From: an uncultured Eubacteriales bacterium
Lineage (GTDB): Bacteria > Bacillota > Clostridia > Oscillospirales > Oscillospiraceae
Direction: 5' to 3'
DNA: 64,000 nucleotides
NCBI GenBank assembly: GCA_900079765.1
Contig: LT599017.1
Span: 1,581,766-1,645,765, forward strand
A program made the translations under genes and the position numbers. Position 1 is the first letter of the stretch; every line of letters begins with the position of its first letter. Below the pieces are notes generated by a model. It worked only from the letters and a program-made list of their open reading frames with translations, had not been told where the DNA came from and searched no databases. This document shows, piece after piece, positions 42,862 through 50,884 of this stretch.

Positions 42862-44481
42862 ATGACACAAGAGCGACCCAACATCTTGCTCATTACCTGC
42901 GACCAATTGCGTCAGGACTTTATCGGCGCGTATGGCTGCGATTTTATAGAGACCCCCAATATTGACCGCCTGGCCCGAGAGGGCTGCACGTTCACCAACG
43001 GCTACTCTCCAAATCCCGTCTGTATCCCGGCCCGGCACAATCTGATCACCGGCCTCACCGCCCGGCACCACGGCTTTGACGATAACTATTTCGGCGCTGA
43101 GGCCAAGTCCTGCCCGTACCGTCTACCCACCTTTGCGCAGATCTTGAGTGACCACCGCTACGAGACGGTGGCCATCGGCAAAATGCATTTTCAGCCCGAG
43201 CGCCGGGCTGCGGGGTTCGACTACTTCTATAACATGGACGAGCTGCCCCGCTCCCGCGAGGAGGACGAGTACGCCCTCTTCCTCAAGGAAAACGGCTACG
43301 GGAACCTGCGCAGCGTCCACGGCGTGCGGACCGCGCTCTATATGCAGCCCCAGCGCTCTCTTGTGAAGACCGAGCACCACGGCAGCCACTGGGTTGCCGA
43401 CCGGGCCATTGATTTTTTCCGGCAGAACCACGGCCGCCCCCCGTTCCTCATGTGGGCCGGTTTCATCCATCCCCATCCCCCCTTCGATGTGCCGGGGGAC
43501 TGGGCGGACAAGTACAAGGGAAAGATCCCGCCCCCATCCAGAACCAATACGCCCCTGTCCACCCTGGCCAGGGAGAACATCCAGCTCGGGTGCCTGGAGG
43601 ATGAGGCGGCCCTCAACCGGGCACGGGAGCTCTACGCCGCGGCCATCTCCTTTGTGGACTATAACATCGGCCGCATGCTGGAGGAGCTGGAGCGTCAGGA
43701 ACTTCTGGACGACACCCTCATCCTCTTTCTGAGCGACCATGGCGAGATGCTGGGGGACCTGGGGACCTTTCAGAAATTCCTGCCCTACGACGCCTCCAGC
43801 AAAATCCCCTTCCTCCTCCGCTGGCCCCGGAGGGTAAGCCCGGGCAGCCGGGACGAGCGCTTTGTGGACCTGAACGACGTGCTGCCCACCTTACTGGATG
43901 CCGCCGGAGCCGACTACCCCGCCGACTATGACCTGCCGGGGGAGAGCGTTTTGGCACAGTCCGGCGTAAAAAACAGAGCCGTGCAGTACATAGAGCATCA
44001 GCGGGGCAGCAAGCGCTGGTGCAGCCTGCGGGATGAGCGGTATAAGTACATCTACTACTACGGCGACCGGGAGCAGCTATTCGACCTCCGGGCCGACCCG
44101 GGGGAGACAACCAACCTGCTCTACGGCGGCGCAAGCGCCGAGGCTGGGGAGGCGCGAGACCGCCTGCGTTCCCAGCTCCTCCGCTATGAGGCCCGGTATG
44201 GGCTGAAGGGATGCGTCGTAAACGGGGACTTTAAGCCAATGCCGCCCTATGAGCTGACGCCCTATTACGAGACGAATTTCCCCCTCTTCCCCGAGTATGC
44301 CGCCCCGGAGGAGCAGGCGGCGCTGGGCAGCTATGCAGACGAGCTGCTGGCAGCCATCCGGCAGGAGCCCACGGTGAAGCTGCGGAGGAACCACACCGCA
44401 GAGATTCTGTCTGGCTGGGGTGGGTACAGCGGAGAGGAGATCGATGCGCTCCTGGAGCGGGCGGAGCGTCAGGGCAATTAG
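42862..44481 (+). CDS. Sulfatase (alkaline phosphatase superfamily)
   Basis: A 539-residue type I sulfatase. Metal-site DQLRQD and SDHGEMLGD are present. The formylglycine core is VCIPARHNLITG: Cys54 in CxPAR instead of the commoner CxPSR, both accepted patterns for Cys-type sulfatases matured by a radical-SAM enzyme. GKMH and HPHPP motifs follow. No signal peptide is present, so it is probably cytosolic and acts on an imported sulfated compound, or is a phosphonate/phosphodiesterase relative. AGGAAGG precedes the ATG. Confidence 0.88.
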   Translation: MTQERPNILLITCDQLRQDFIGAYGCDFIETPNIDRLAREGCTFTNGYSPNPVCIPARHNLITGLTARHHGFDDNYFGAEAKSCPYRLPTFAQILSDHRYETVAIGKMHFQPERRAAGFDYFYNMDELPRSREEDEYALFLKENGYGNLRSVHGVRTALYMQPQRSLVKTEHHGSHWVADRAIDFFRQNHGRPPFLMWAGFIHPHPPFDVPGDWADKYKGKIPPPSRTNTPLSTLARENIQLGCLEDEAALNRARELYAAAISFVDYNIGRMLEELERQELLDDTLILFLSDHGEMLGDLGTFQKFLPYDASSKIPFLLRWPRRVSPGSRDERFVDLNDVLPTLLDAAGADYPADYDLPGESVLAQSGVKNRAVQYIEHQRGSKRWCSLRDERYKYIYYYGDREQLFDLRADPGETTNLLYGGASAEAGEARDRLRSQLLRYEARYGLKGCVVNGDFKPMPPYELTPYYETNFPLFPEYAAPEEQAALGSYADELLAAIRQEPTVKLRRNHTAEILSGWGGYSGEEIDALLERAERQGN

Positions 44482-44501
44482 CGCACAAAAGACACTCAGA
44501 A

Positions 44502-44545
44502 AAACCCGGAGAGGGGGCGGAAATTGCCGCCCCCTCTCCGGGTTT
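44502..44545. terminator. Bidirectional terminator, sulfatase / DUF4353 gene
   Basis: A perfect 19-bp stem (AAACCCGGAGAGGGGGCGG) with a 6-nt AAATTG loop, shared by two convergent genes. Confidence 0.92.
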
Positions 44546-44559
44546 CCTGTTAAGCCATA

Positions 44560-46326
44560 TCACTTGCGTCCGCCGCGGCCGCCGCCCATACCGCCCCCCA
44601 TGCCGGTGCTGCCGGTACCCGCAGTGACGGTGGTAAGGAGGGTGCCGTCGCTATAGACCTCGTAGCTCTCACCACTCTGAATGCCGGGGGAGGAGAGGGC
44701 CAGATACTGGCTGTCCGCGGCAGACGTGTAGGTGATCAGGACCTGTCCGTCCTTTTTCACCGTGATCTCGCTGCCTGCCGTGACACCTGTGCTTACGAAC
44801 ACATAGCTCTGGGTGGAGCTGCTGCCGGGGGTGGAGCCGGTGCCCGTGCCGCCGTAGACGATGGTGCCGCCGGTGAAGGTAGTGGTGCCGTCGGCGTCGA
44901 TGGCGCCGTTATCCGACGTGGAGCTGATGATGGCCGCGATTGTGCCGCCGCTGATGGAGACTGTACCGTTGGAGTCGATGCCGTCGCCCCCCGCCAGGAA
45001 GGTGATGTCGCCGCCGCTGATGGTGATGCTGTGCGCGCCGCCGGAGCTGAAGCTGTCCTGCCCGAAGGGCCCGGCTCCGCCGCTCTGGTCCGTGCCGCCT
45101 GCCGCGTTGAGGGCATCGTCGCTCGTCACCAGGTTCATGGTTCCGCCGGTGATGATGAGGTTCGAACCCTCCAGGCCCTCGTAGGCTTCCGTTATGCTGA
45201 TGGTTCCCGCGTTCACCGTCAGGTCCCCGTCGGCGTGCACGCCGTCATCACCGGAGGAGAGGGTCAAGGTTCCGCCGTCGATGGTGACGTTGCCGTTTGC
45301 GTGGATGCTGTCGTCTGTGCTCTCGATGGTGAAGCTGCCTGCGGTGAAGGTGATGTCGCCTGTGGCCTTAACGCCCTTGTAGCTGTCCGAGGTGCTGTCC
45401 GAGGAGGAGGCCGCGCCTGTGGTGATTTTGAACTCCCCGCCCGAGATAGCGATGGAGGTGTCGGCCTGGATGCCGTCATGACCGGCTGTAATATTGAAAG
45501 CGCCGCCCTCGATTAAAACCCAGCCCAGAGACGAGTCCTCGGTGTTGTTGGTCTGGATGCCGTCGTTGCCCGCCGTGATGGTCAGGCTGCCGCTCAGGAT
45601 AGTCACCGAGTCGTTGCCCCGCAGGCCGTGGTTGGCTGCGTTCACCGTGATATCGCCGCTGACTATCAGCAGGTCGTCCTTGGTGCCAATGCCGTTATTG
45701 AATCCCGCGTTGACGGTGAGGGAGCCGGTGCCGTTGATGGTCAGGTCGTCCTTGCTGAAGAGTGCCGCGTTGGGCTCCTCGTTTGCGGTGTCGGCGTACT
45801 GAAAGGCCGCGCCGCCGTCGGTCAAGGCGTTCTCCGTCCCCTCCGCCAGGGTGACGATCAGCTTGTCGCACTGGGAAGCGTAGATGGCCGCGCCGGTCTT
45901 GTTGGTGATGCTTACGCCGTTCAGTACCAGGCGGACCTTGTCCGCGTTGGTGGCCGTGATTACGATCTGCCCGTCGTCCAGGGTGCCGGATAGGACATAG
46001 GTGCCCGCCGCTGTGACGGTCACGACGCTGCCGCTGGCTGTCGCACCGTCACCGGAGACCGTTGCGGAGGAGCCGCTCAGGGTGATGCGCGTGTCGGAGT
46101 CTGCCCAGGAGGTGTCCATGTCGCTGTCGGAGAGGTCGGCGGAGAGGGGCGCGGTGCTCGGTGTAGAGTCGCTGCCTGCTGTCTCGGTATTGCCTGAGTT
46201 CCCCTGGGATTGCGCCGTGCCCAGGGAGGAGGGGGAGGAGGAGGCCGCGCCGGTGGTAGAACACCCCGTTAGGCAAAAGATGAGCAGGGCCGCGGAGAGC
46301 GCGGCGCTGATGCCTTTTAATTTCAT
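44560..46326 (-). CDS. Lipoprotein with DUF4353 carbohydrate-binding beta-helix
   Basis: A 588-residue lipoprotein (lipobox LTGC, Cys22), a Ser/Thr-rich linker, then a parallel beta-helix of short repeats with runs like GGDGIDSNGTVSISGG and DDGVHADGDLTVNAG, ending GMGGGMGGGRGG. This matches the carbohydrate-binding DUF4353 family (Cthe_2159-like proteins, which bind cellulose and polygalacturonate). Third gene of the operon VTC-DUF4956-DUF4353. AAAGGAG precedes the ATG. Confidence 0.88.
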   Translation of the reverse strand: MKLKGISAALSAALLIFCLTGCSTTGAASSSPSSLGTAQSQGNSGNTETAGSDSTPSTAPLSADLSDSDMDTSWADSDTRITLSGSSATVSGDGATASGSVVTVTAAGTYVLSGTLDDGQIVITATNADKVRLVLNGVSITNKTGAAIYASQCDKLIVTLAEGTENALTDGGAAFQYADTANEEPNAALFSKDDLTINGTGSLTVNAGFNNGIGTKDDLLIVSGDITVNAANHGLRGNDSVTILSGSLTITAGNDGIQTNNTEDSSLGWVLIEGGAFNITAGHDGIQADTSIAISGGEFKITTGAASSSDSTSDSYKGVKATGDITFTAGSFTIESTDDSIHANGNVTIDGGTLTLSSGDDGVHADGDLTVNAGTISITEAYEGLEGSNLIITGGTMNLVTSDDALNAAGGTDQSGGAGPFGQDSFSSGGAHSITISGGDITFLAGGDGIDSNGTVSISGGTIAAIISSTSDNGAIDADGTTTFTGGTIVYGGTGTGSTPGSSSTQSYVFVSTGVTAGSEITVKKDGQVLITYTSAADSQYLALSSPGIQSGESYEVYSDGTLLTTVTAGTGSTGMGGGMGGGRGGRK

Positions 46327-46339
46327 AGTGATTTCTCCT

Positions 46340-47026
46340 TTATAATTCGCCCGCGGGCACGCCCAGGACCAGCGTGATGTTCAGGTTCCCGTTGCGGCAG
46401 CGCAAGTCGTCGATGAATTCCTTTTCGCTGACACCGTCCCTGGTGGTGACGGCGTAGGAGAGCTCATACAGGCTCCCCAGGTCGGCGGTCTTGATTTTCT
46501 GCAGCTTGGAGGACAGAGTGTATTTTTGCAGAACCTCCCCGAAGGCATTTTCAAAGTCCAGGCTCTCGGGGACGGTGATCTTCAGGAGCTTTTCAGTTCC
46601 CTTGGCGCTGCCGAACTTCGTGAGCTCCAGGGTGAGCATCACAGCGCACAGCGCCGCCGTGATAGCCGCCGCGTATAGGAGAAAGCCCATGCCGGACGAT
46701 AACCCCACCGCCATGGTGAAAAGCACATAGGTGATGTCCTTGGCATCCCCCGGCGCGCTGCGAAACCGGATGATGGAGAACGCGCCCGCCAGGGAGAAGG
46801 CCCGGGCGACATTGCTGCCCACCAGCAGGATGATGACCGTGACCACAGCGGGGAGCATAACGAGGGTAAGCGCAAAGCTCTGGGACGGACTTCTGGTCTT
46901 GTGGGTCTTCGTATACACCAGGCTGATCACGAGCCCCAGGGCAAAGGCGGTGCAGAGCGCGGCCAGCAAGCCGGGGAGGGTGACCGTGGATTCGGTTACC
47001 GTGGTGGAAAAAATCGAGTCGAACAT
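46340..47026 (-). CDS. DUF4956 membrane protein
   Basis: About 228 residues with four N-terminal TM helices (LLAALCTAFALGLVISLVY; LTLVMLPAVVTVIILLVG; the family motif AFSLAGAFSIIRFRSAPGDAKDI; FTMAVGLSSGMGFLLYAAAI) and a cytoplasmic C-terminal domain. The start could be 47035 or 47026; the second has better spacing from AAAGGA. It lies 19 bp after the VTC gene. Family function is unknown but it is nearly always linked to VTC-domain and CotH or DUF4353 genes. Confidence 0.9.
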   Translation of the reverse strand: MFDSIFSTTVTESTVTLPGLLAALCTAFALGLVISLVYTKTHKTRSPSQSFALTLVMLPAVVTVIILLVGSNVARAFSLAGAFSIIRFRSAPGDAKDITYVLFTMAVGLSSGMGFLLYAAAITAALCAVMLTLELTKFGSAKGTEKLLKITVPESLDFENAFGEVLQKYTLSSKLQKIKTADLGSLYELSYAVTTRDGVSEKEFIDDLRCRNGNLNITLVLGVPAGEL

Positions 47027-47045
47027 ATTCTTCATCCTTTCACTG

Positions 47046-47828
47046 TCAGGCGCTTGCCGCCTCCGCGCGGAGCCGAGCCTCTCTTTGTGGAACAAAGCCG
47101 TAGAGGAGAGGCGCCTTGGCGCTCTCCAGCGTCCGACAGTACTCGGCCCCGTATTTGGAAAAGCTGGTGGGGTAGATATTGTACTCCGAGAGGAGCTCAC
47201 ACAGCCACAGGGGGATGCTCCGGGCTACTTTGATCTCCATCAGCCATTGGTCCCGCCCCAGCAAAGGGTCCCCATAGTCCCCGGCCTCCAGGGCCAGATC
47301 ACAGCGTCGGGTACGGATATTTTTGTCGAAGGACACCCGCAGATCATGCTGGCCGATCCCGAAATACGCCCGCCTGTCGTAGGCGAGGTACAGGGCGGGA
47401 CGGAGGTCGTTTGCCTCCAGGAGGTACGCAATCTCCCGGAGCACCTGCCGGTTCTGGTAGGGCTGCTCCTCGGGGAGGACGCAGGACTGGAGGAAGGCAT
47501 ACGCCTCGTCCAGCAGGAGAGAGCTGCGCCGCTTGTTCACGAGACCCGCCACCTTCTTCTTGATCTCCACATAGACCTTCGCGTCACCGTCCGGCACGCC
47601 GTAGGCCCTAAGCCGCAGTTTTTCCTTGTACGCGGGTTTCTGAAGAGAGGAGCGGATCAGATGACTGTCCGGCGTATCATAATAGAGGTTGGTAATCGTA
47701 TAGGTCTCATGCTGCCGGTTGTACGCGTCGAGTTCCATGTGGTCGGAGAGCCTGCCCTGAAGTGCGCGGAACGTGTCCCCATCCAGCATGTACTTGTTCT
47801 CGTAGCGGTTGAATACCTCGATCGCCAT
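47046..47828 (-). CDS. VTC-domain (polyphosphate-polymerase-like) protein
   Basis: A 260-residue triphosphate-tunnel VTC domain: RYENKYMLD, TITNLYYDTPD, KLRLRAYG, VYVEIKKKVAG, RPALYLAYDRRAYFG, RVSFDKNIRTRR, MEIKV and SFSKYGAEY. These basic and acidic residues line the tunnel where eukaryotic Vtc4 makes polyphosphate. Bacterial homologues occur with DUF4956 and CotH-type proteins; their product is not established. AAGGAG sets ATG 47828. Candidate response-regulator repeats lie ~100 bp upstream. Confidence 0.88.
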   Translation of the reverse strand: MAIEVFNRYENKYMLDGDTFRALQGRLSDHMELDAYNRQHETYTITNLYYDTPDSHLIRSSLQKPAYKEKLRLRAYGVPDGDAKVYVEIKKKVAGLVNKRRSSLLLDEAYAFLQSCVLPEEQPYQNRQVLREIAYLLEANDLRPALYLAYDRRAYFGIGQHDLRVSFDKNIRTRRCDLALEAGDYGDPLLGRDQWLMEIKVARSIPLWLCELLSEYNIYPTSFSKYGAEYCRTLESAKAPLLYGFVPQREARLRAEAASA

Positions 47829-47927
47829 TTTGTTCATCTCCTTCGCGATTTCACGGCTCATCCCTGAGCTCTGTAAACAGATTACCACGCGCGCCCCGGT
47901 ACATCTCCGAAAAAAGGGAGCGGTTTA

Positions 47928-47949
47928 TACGCAAAACATACGAAAAGGC
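47928..47949 (-). promoter_or_regulatory. Candidate response-regulator box upstream of VTC operon
   Basis: The minus strand reads TTTTCGTATG-T-TTTGCGTATA, two direct 10-mers at an 11-bp period. An almost identical pair lies upstream of the response-regulator gene (50168-50189). The spacing is that of OmpR/PhoB-family half sites. It overlaps one arm of the terminator of the kinase gene. Confidence 0.6.
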
Positions 47950-47977
47950 CCACGGCTTAGCCGCGGGCCTTTTCGTA
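47938..47977. terminator. Terminator after the histidine kinase gene
   Basis: ATACGAAAAGGCCC / GGGCCTTTTCGTAT arms with an inner CGGC-TTA-GCCG helix and one A-C mismatch; T-rich on the minus strand. Confidence 0.85.
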
Positions 47978-47985
47978 TGTCTCGT

Positions 47986-49383
47986 TCAGTTGGCGGGAAA
48001 GCGCATGGTAAAGCATGTCCCCTTATCACAATTGGCGGTGATAGTTCCGCCGTGCAGCTCCACCACCGACTTGACGATGGCGAGGCCAATACCGTGTTTA
48101 CCGTCCCGGCCCTTATAAAAGCGTTCAAAGATGTGAGGCAGATCCTCGGCGGAGACGCCCGGCCCATCGTCGATCACGGAGGCCGCGACCTGGTCTCCAT
48201 CCCGTCCGCACCGCAGGGTGATGGTGGTTTCCGCGTACCGCAGGGCGTTTGCGATGAGGTTTGAGAAGGCGCGGTACATATGCTTTTCGTTGTAGGAGAG
48301 CAGCACCGGGTTGTCGTCGAACTCAAATTTGATGGCAAGCCCCGTCTTGCCGGCCACCGGCCGAAGGCTCTCGGCGCAGAGTGCGAGGGTCTCACGAAGA
48401 TCATTTTCCCTCAGCTCCACGCGGCCCGTCAGGCTGTCTACCCGGGAGATGTAGAGGAGGTCCTCCACCAGCTCGCTGAGGCGGTCGGTCTCGGATATGA
48501 TGGTGGCGCCCGACTTCTTGGGGTCCATCAACCCGTACTCAACGCCCTCTGCGTAGCACCGGATAGACTGGAGGGGGGTGCGCAGCTCGTGGGACACGTT
48601 CTGAAAAAACGCCTTTTGGTCCTTGTCGTAGGCGTCCAGCTTTTCGGCCGACTGGTTCATGACCTCGCCCAGCTCATCGAACTCCACGTCCTGAAAGGAG
48701 AGCGCCTTCCTCTGAAAGTTGCCCTTGCCAATCTCCTCGGCAAAGGAGGAGAGGGTCTTCACGGGCTTGGTGATGGAGGAGGCGACCACGTTGGCGACGA
48801 AGAAACAGATGAGCATGGCAGCCGCCACAAGGACCGCCATGGCGAGGTTGATGGTGTCCACCAGATGGTTGAGCCCCGCCACGCTCACGTAGAAGACGAA
48901 ATAGCTGCCGGGCTGCTTTGTGTCTTCGACGGAGGAGATGTAGTACTCTCCCTGGTCCGTGTCCACGAACACATACCGGGCGTCCTCCAGCGGGACGTTT
49001 TTCTCCTTCAGGTAGGACGCGATCTGCGTCAGCTCGTCCAAGTCCTCGTTGATGCTGAACTCGTTGTAGCTCTTGATGGAGTACCCGGAGTCCAGAATGA
49101 TGACCTCGCCCCGGGCCCCGATCTTGTTCTTCCGCTGCCCCGTGAGGTCGGGCAGGTCAATGCCGTCCTGCTTTGGCTTGTCCGGGGGAGCGTCGTTGGG
49201 TATGCCAAAGTCTTTCACCAGGTCGTCCAATTGAGTCTCCACGTTGGAGCGGATATAGTTGCTGACGAAGAGGTTGAACGCCACAAAGACGCTGGAGAAC
49301 ACCACCGCCAACAGCAGGAGCAGCATGAGGAAGATTCGGGGCTTGACGTGCCGCTTGTGTATTTTCTTAGGCTCCATTTCCAT
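47986..49383 (-). CDS. Sensor histidine kinase
   Basis: About 465 residues: TM1 (~18-42), an extracellular sensor (~45-165), TM2 (~170-195), HAMP, HisKA with FFQNVSHELRTPLQSI (His ~265), and a HATPase domain with N box (NLIANALRY), G1 (DDGPGVS), F box (IFERFYKG) and G2 (GIGLAIVK). It overlaps the response-regulator gene by ~17 bp, so the pair is coupled. The start is ATG 49383 or 49377. Its signal is unknown. It sits upstream of the VTC surface operon, which carries the same upstream repeat as this operon. Confidence 0.92.
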   Translation of the reverse strand: MEMEPKKIHKRHVKPRIFLMLLLLLAVVFSSVFVAFNLFVSNYIRSNVETQLDDLVKDFGIPNDAPPDKPKQDGIDLPDLTGQRKNKIGARGEVIILDSGYSIKSYNEFSINEDLDELTQIASYLKEKNVPLEDARYVFVDTDQGEYYISSVEDTKQPGSYFVFYVSVAGLNHLVDTINLAMAVLVAAAMLICFFVANVVASSITKPVKTLSSFAEEIGKGNFQRKALSFQDVEFDELGEVMNQSAEKLDAYDKDQKAFFQNVSHELRTPLQSIRCYAEGVEYGLMDPKKSGATIISETDRLSELVEDLLYISRVDSLTGRVELRENDLRETLALCAESLRPVAGKTGLAIKFEFDDNPVLLSYNEKHMYRAFSNLIANALRYAETTITLRCGRDGDQVAASVIDDGPGVSAEDLPHIFERFYKGRDGKHGIGLAIVKSVVELHGGTITANCDKGTCFTMRFPAN

Positions 49384-50080
49384 CACGCACCTTCAGTCGA
49401 AAGCCAAAACCCCATACCGCCTCAATGACGACGCTGCTCTGCTCCAGCTTTTTCCGCAGCCGCCGCACCGTGTCGTCGGTGGCCCGGGTCTCGATCTCAG
49501 TGTTATAGCCCCAAATGCTCTCCAGCAGCTCGTCCCGGGAGACGGCCTGGTCGTTTTTCTCAATCAGGTATTTTAACAGGTCGTACTCGTTGGGAGTGAG
49601 GGCAACCTCCTGTCCGCCGGCGGTCACCGTTTTCCCCTTGGTGTCGATGGTGATATCCCCAAAGCTCAGCTGGCGGGAGTCCTCCGTATGGCCCGCATTC
49701 TGTTTTTCAAACTCGATGCGCCGGAAGATGGACTTGACCCGCATGACCAGCGACATGGCGGAGAAGGGCTTGGTGAAGTAGTCGTCGCTGCCCAGGCTCA
49801 ACCCTGTGGCGTAGTCGAGGTCCGAGTCACGGGCGGTAAGCATGATGATGGGCACCGTACTCAGCTTGCGGATCTCGGTGCACACCACAAAGCCGCTGGA
49901 GCCGGGCATCATCACGTCCAGGATGACCAGGTCGCAGGGGGACTTGCGAAAGACCTCCAGCAGAAGGTCCCCGTTTTCGAAGGCGGTCACGTCGTACCCG
50001 TCGCTCTCCAGAAAGGTCTTGATGGCCTCCCGGATGTTCTGCTCGTCATCAGCGATATAGATTCTTTTTTTCGGCTCCAT
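49367..50080 (-). CDS. OmpR-family response regulator
   Basis: A 237-residue regulator: receiver domain with acidic pair Asp11-Asp12, phospho-acceptor Asp55 (VILDVMMPG), Thr in LTARD and Lys104 (FTKPF), then a winged-helix domain (~140-232; LTPNEYDLLKYLIEKNDQAVSRDELLESIWGY, RATDDTVRRLRKKLE). It would bind tandem direct repeats. It is the first gene of the two-component operon. Confidence 0.94.
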   Translation of the reverse strand: MEPKKRIYIADDEQNIREAIKTFLESDGYDVTAFENGDLLLEVFRKSPCDLVILDVMMPGSSGFVVCTEIRKLSTVPIIMLTARDSDLDYATGLSLGSDDYFTKPFSAMSLVMRVKSIFRRIEFEKQNAGHTEDSRQLSFGDITIDTKGKTVTAGGQEVALTPNEYDLLKYLIEKNDQAVSRDELLESIWGYNTEIETRATDDTVRRLRKKLEQSSVVIEAVWGFGFRLKVRDGNGA

Positions 50081-50167
50081 AGAGACTCATTCTCCCTGTC
50101 TGACTTTTCTGTGAGTATACTCTACCACACGCGGGCGAAACTTTCACTGAAAACCTGCGGATTTTTG

Positions 50168-50189
50168 TACGCAAAACATACGCAAAGGC
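50168..50189 (-). promoter_or_regulatory. Candidate response-regulator box upstream of the two-component operon
   Basis: The minus strand reads TTTGCGTATG-T-TTTGCGTACA, an almost perfect direct repeat at an 11-bp period, ~88 bp before the response-regulator ATG and ~45 bp before a TATACT. 21 of 22 bases match the box at 47928-47949. It suggests autoregulation. Confidence 0.6.
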
Positions 50190-50228
50190 GATCCCACTTG
50201 GTCAGGATGACCGCGGGGGATCGCCTTT
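50184..50228 (-). terminator. Terminator after pgmB
   Basis: AAAGGCGATCCC / GGGATCGCCTTT outer stem with an inner GGTCA-GGA-TGACC hairpin, located right after the pgmB stop on the minus strand. Confidence 0.75.
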
Positions 50229-50230
50229 TA

Positions 50231-50884
50231 TTATTTCCTCAGCAGAACGTTCCAGTCGAGACCTGGGTCGGCAAGGTTTTGGGCTTTGTGGGTGGCGCGG
50301 GGGTTATGGGCGGCGTCCCCCACGGCAAGAACGGTCATCCCGGCGGCGCGGGCGGCCTCCACCCCCGCGTCGGCGTCCTCCACCACCATGCAGTCCTTTG
50401 GCGGTAGGCCCAGCTTCTGCGCCGCCACCAGGAAGACCTGGGGGTCGGGCTTGGAGCGCGTCACATCGCGTCCGTCGGCAATGGCGTCGAAGAGGGAGGT
50501 GAGACTTGTGCGCTCCAGGATGGCGGGGGCGTTTTTACTGGCTGAGCCCAACGCGGTACGGATGCCCTCAGCCCGAAGGCGCTCCATCGTCTCCCGCGCA
50601 CCGGGAAGGAGGGAGGCGGGGGTAAGGCTGGTAAGAGAGTTTACATAATATCCGTTTTTTTGCTCGGCAAGGGCAAGCTTTTCCGCGTCGGAGAAGACGC
50701 GGTCGGTCTTCTCCAGCACCACCTCCAGGGAGGCCATGCGGCTCACGCCCCTCTGGCGGGCGTTGTCCGCCCGGGTGAAGGCTGCGATGCCAAGTTCCTC
50801 AGCCAGACGTTTCCAGGCCAGGTAGTGCAGCTCGTCGGTGCTGACCAGCACACCGTCCAAGTCGAAAATAACTGCTTTTATCAA
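50231..50884 (-). CDS. pgmB: Beta-phosphoglucomutase
   Basis: A 217-residue HAD mutase: FDLDGVLVSTDELHYLAW (nucleophile and acid Asp, then the cap motif), RGVSRMASLEVVL, GSASKNA, Lys in RSKPDPQVF and VVEDADAGVEAA. It turns beta-glucose-1-phosphate, the product of GH65 phosphorylases, into glucose-6-phosphate. The start is TTG 50884, which overlaps the GH65 stop (TTGA) behind GGAGGAGG. Last gene of the glucoside operon. Confidence 0.93.
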   Translation of the reverse strand: MIKAVIFDLDGVLVSTDELHYLAWKRLAEELGIAAFTRADNARQRGVSRMASLEVVLEKTDRVFSDAEKLALAEQKNGYYVNSLTSLTPASLLPGARETMERLRAEGIRTALGSASKNAPAILERTSLTSLFDAIADGRDVTRSKPDPQVFLVAAQKLGLPPKDCMVVEDADAGVEAARAAGMTVLAVGDAAHNPRATHKAQNLADPGLDWNVLLRK

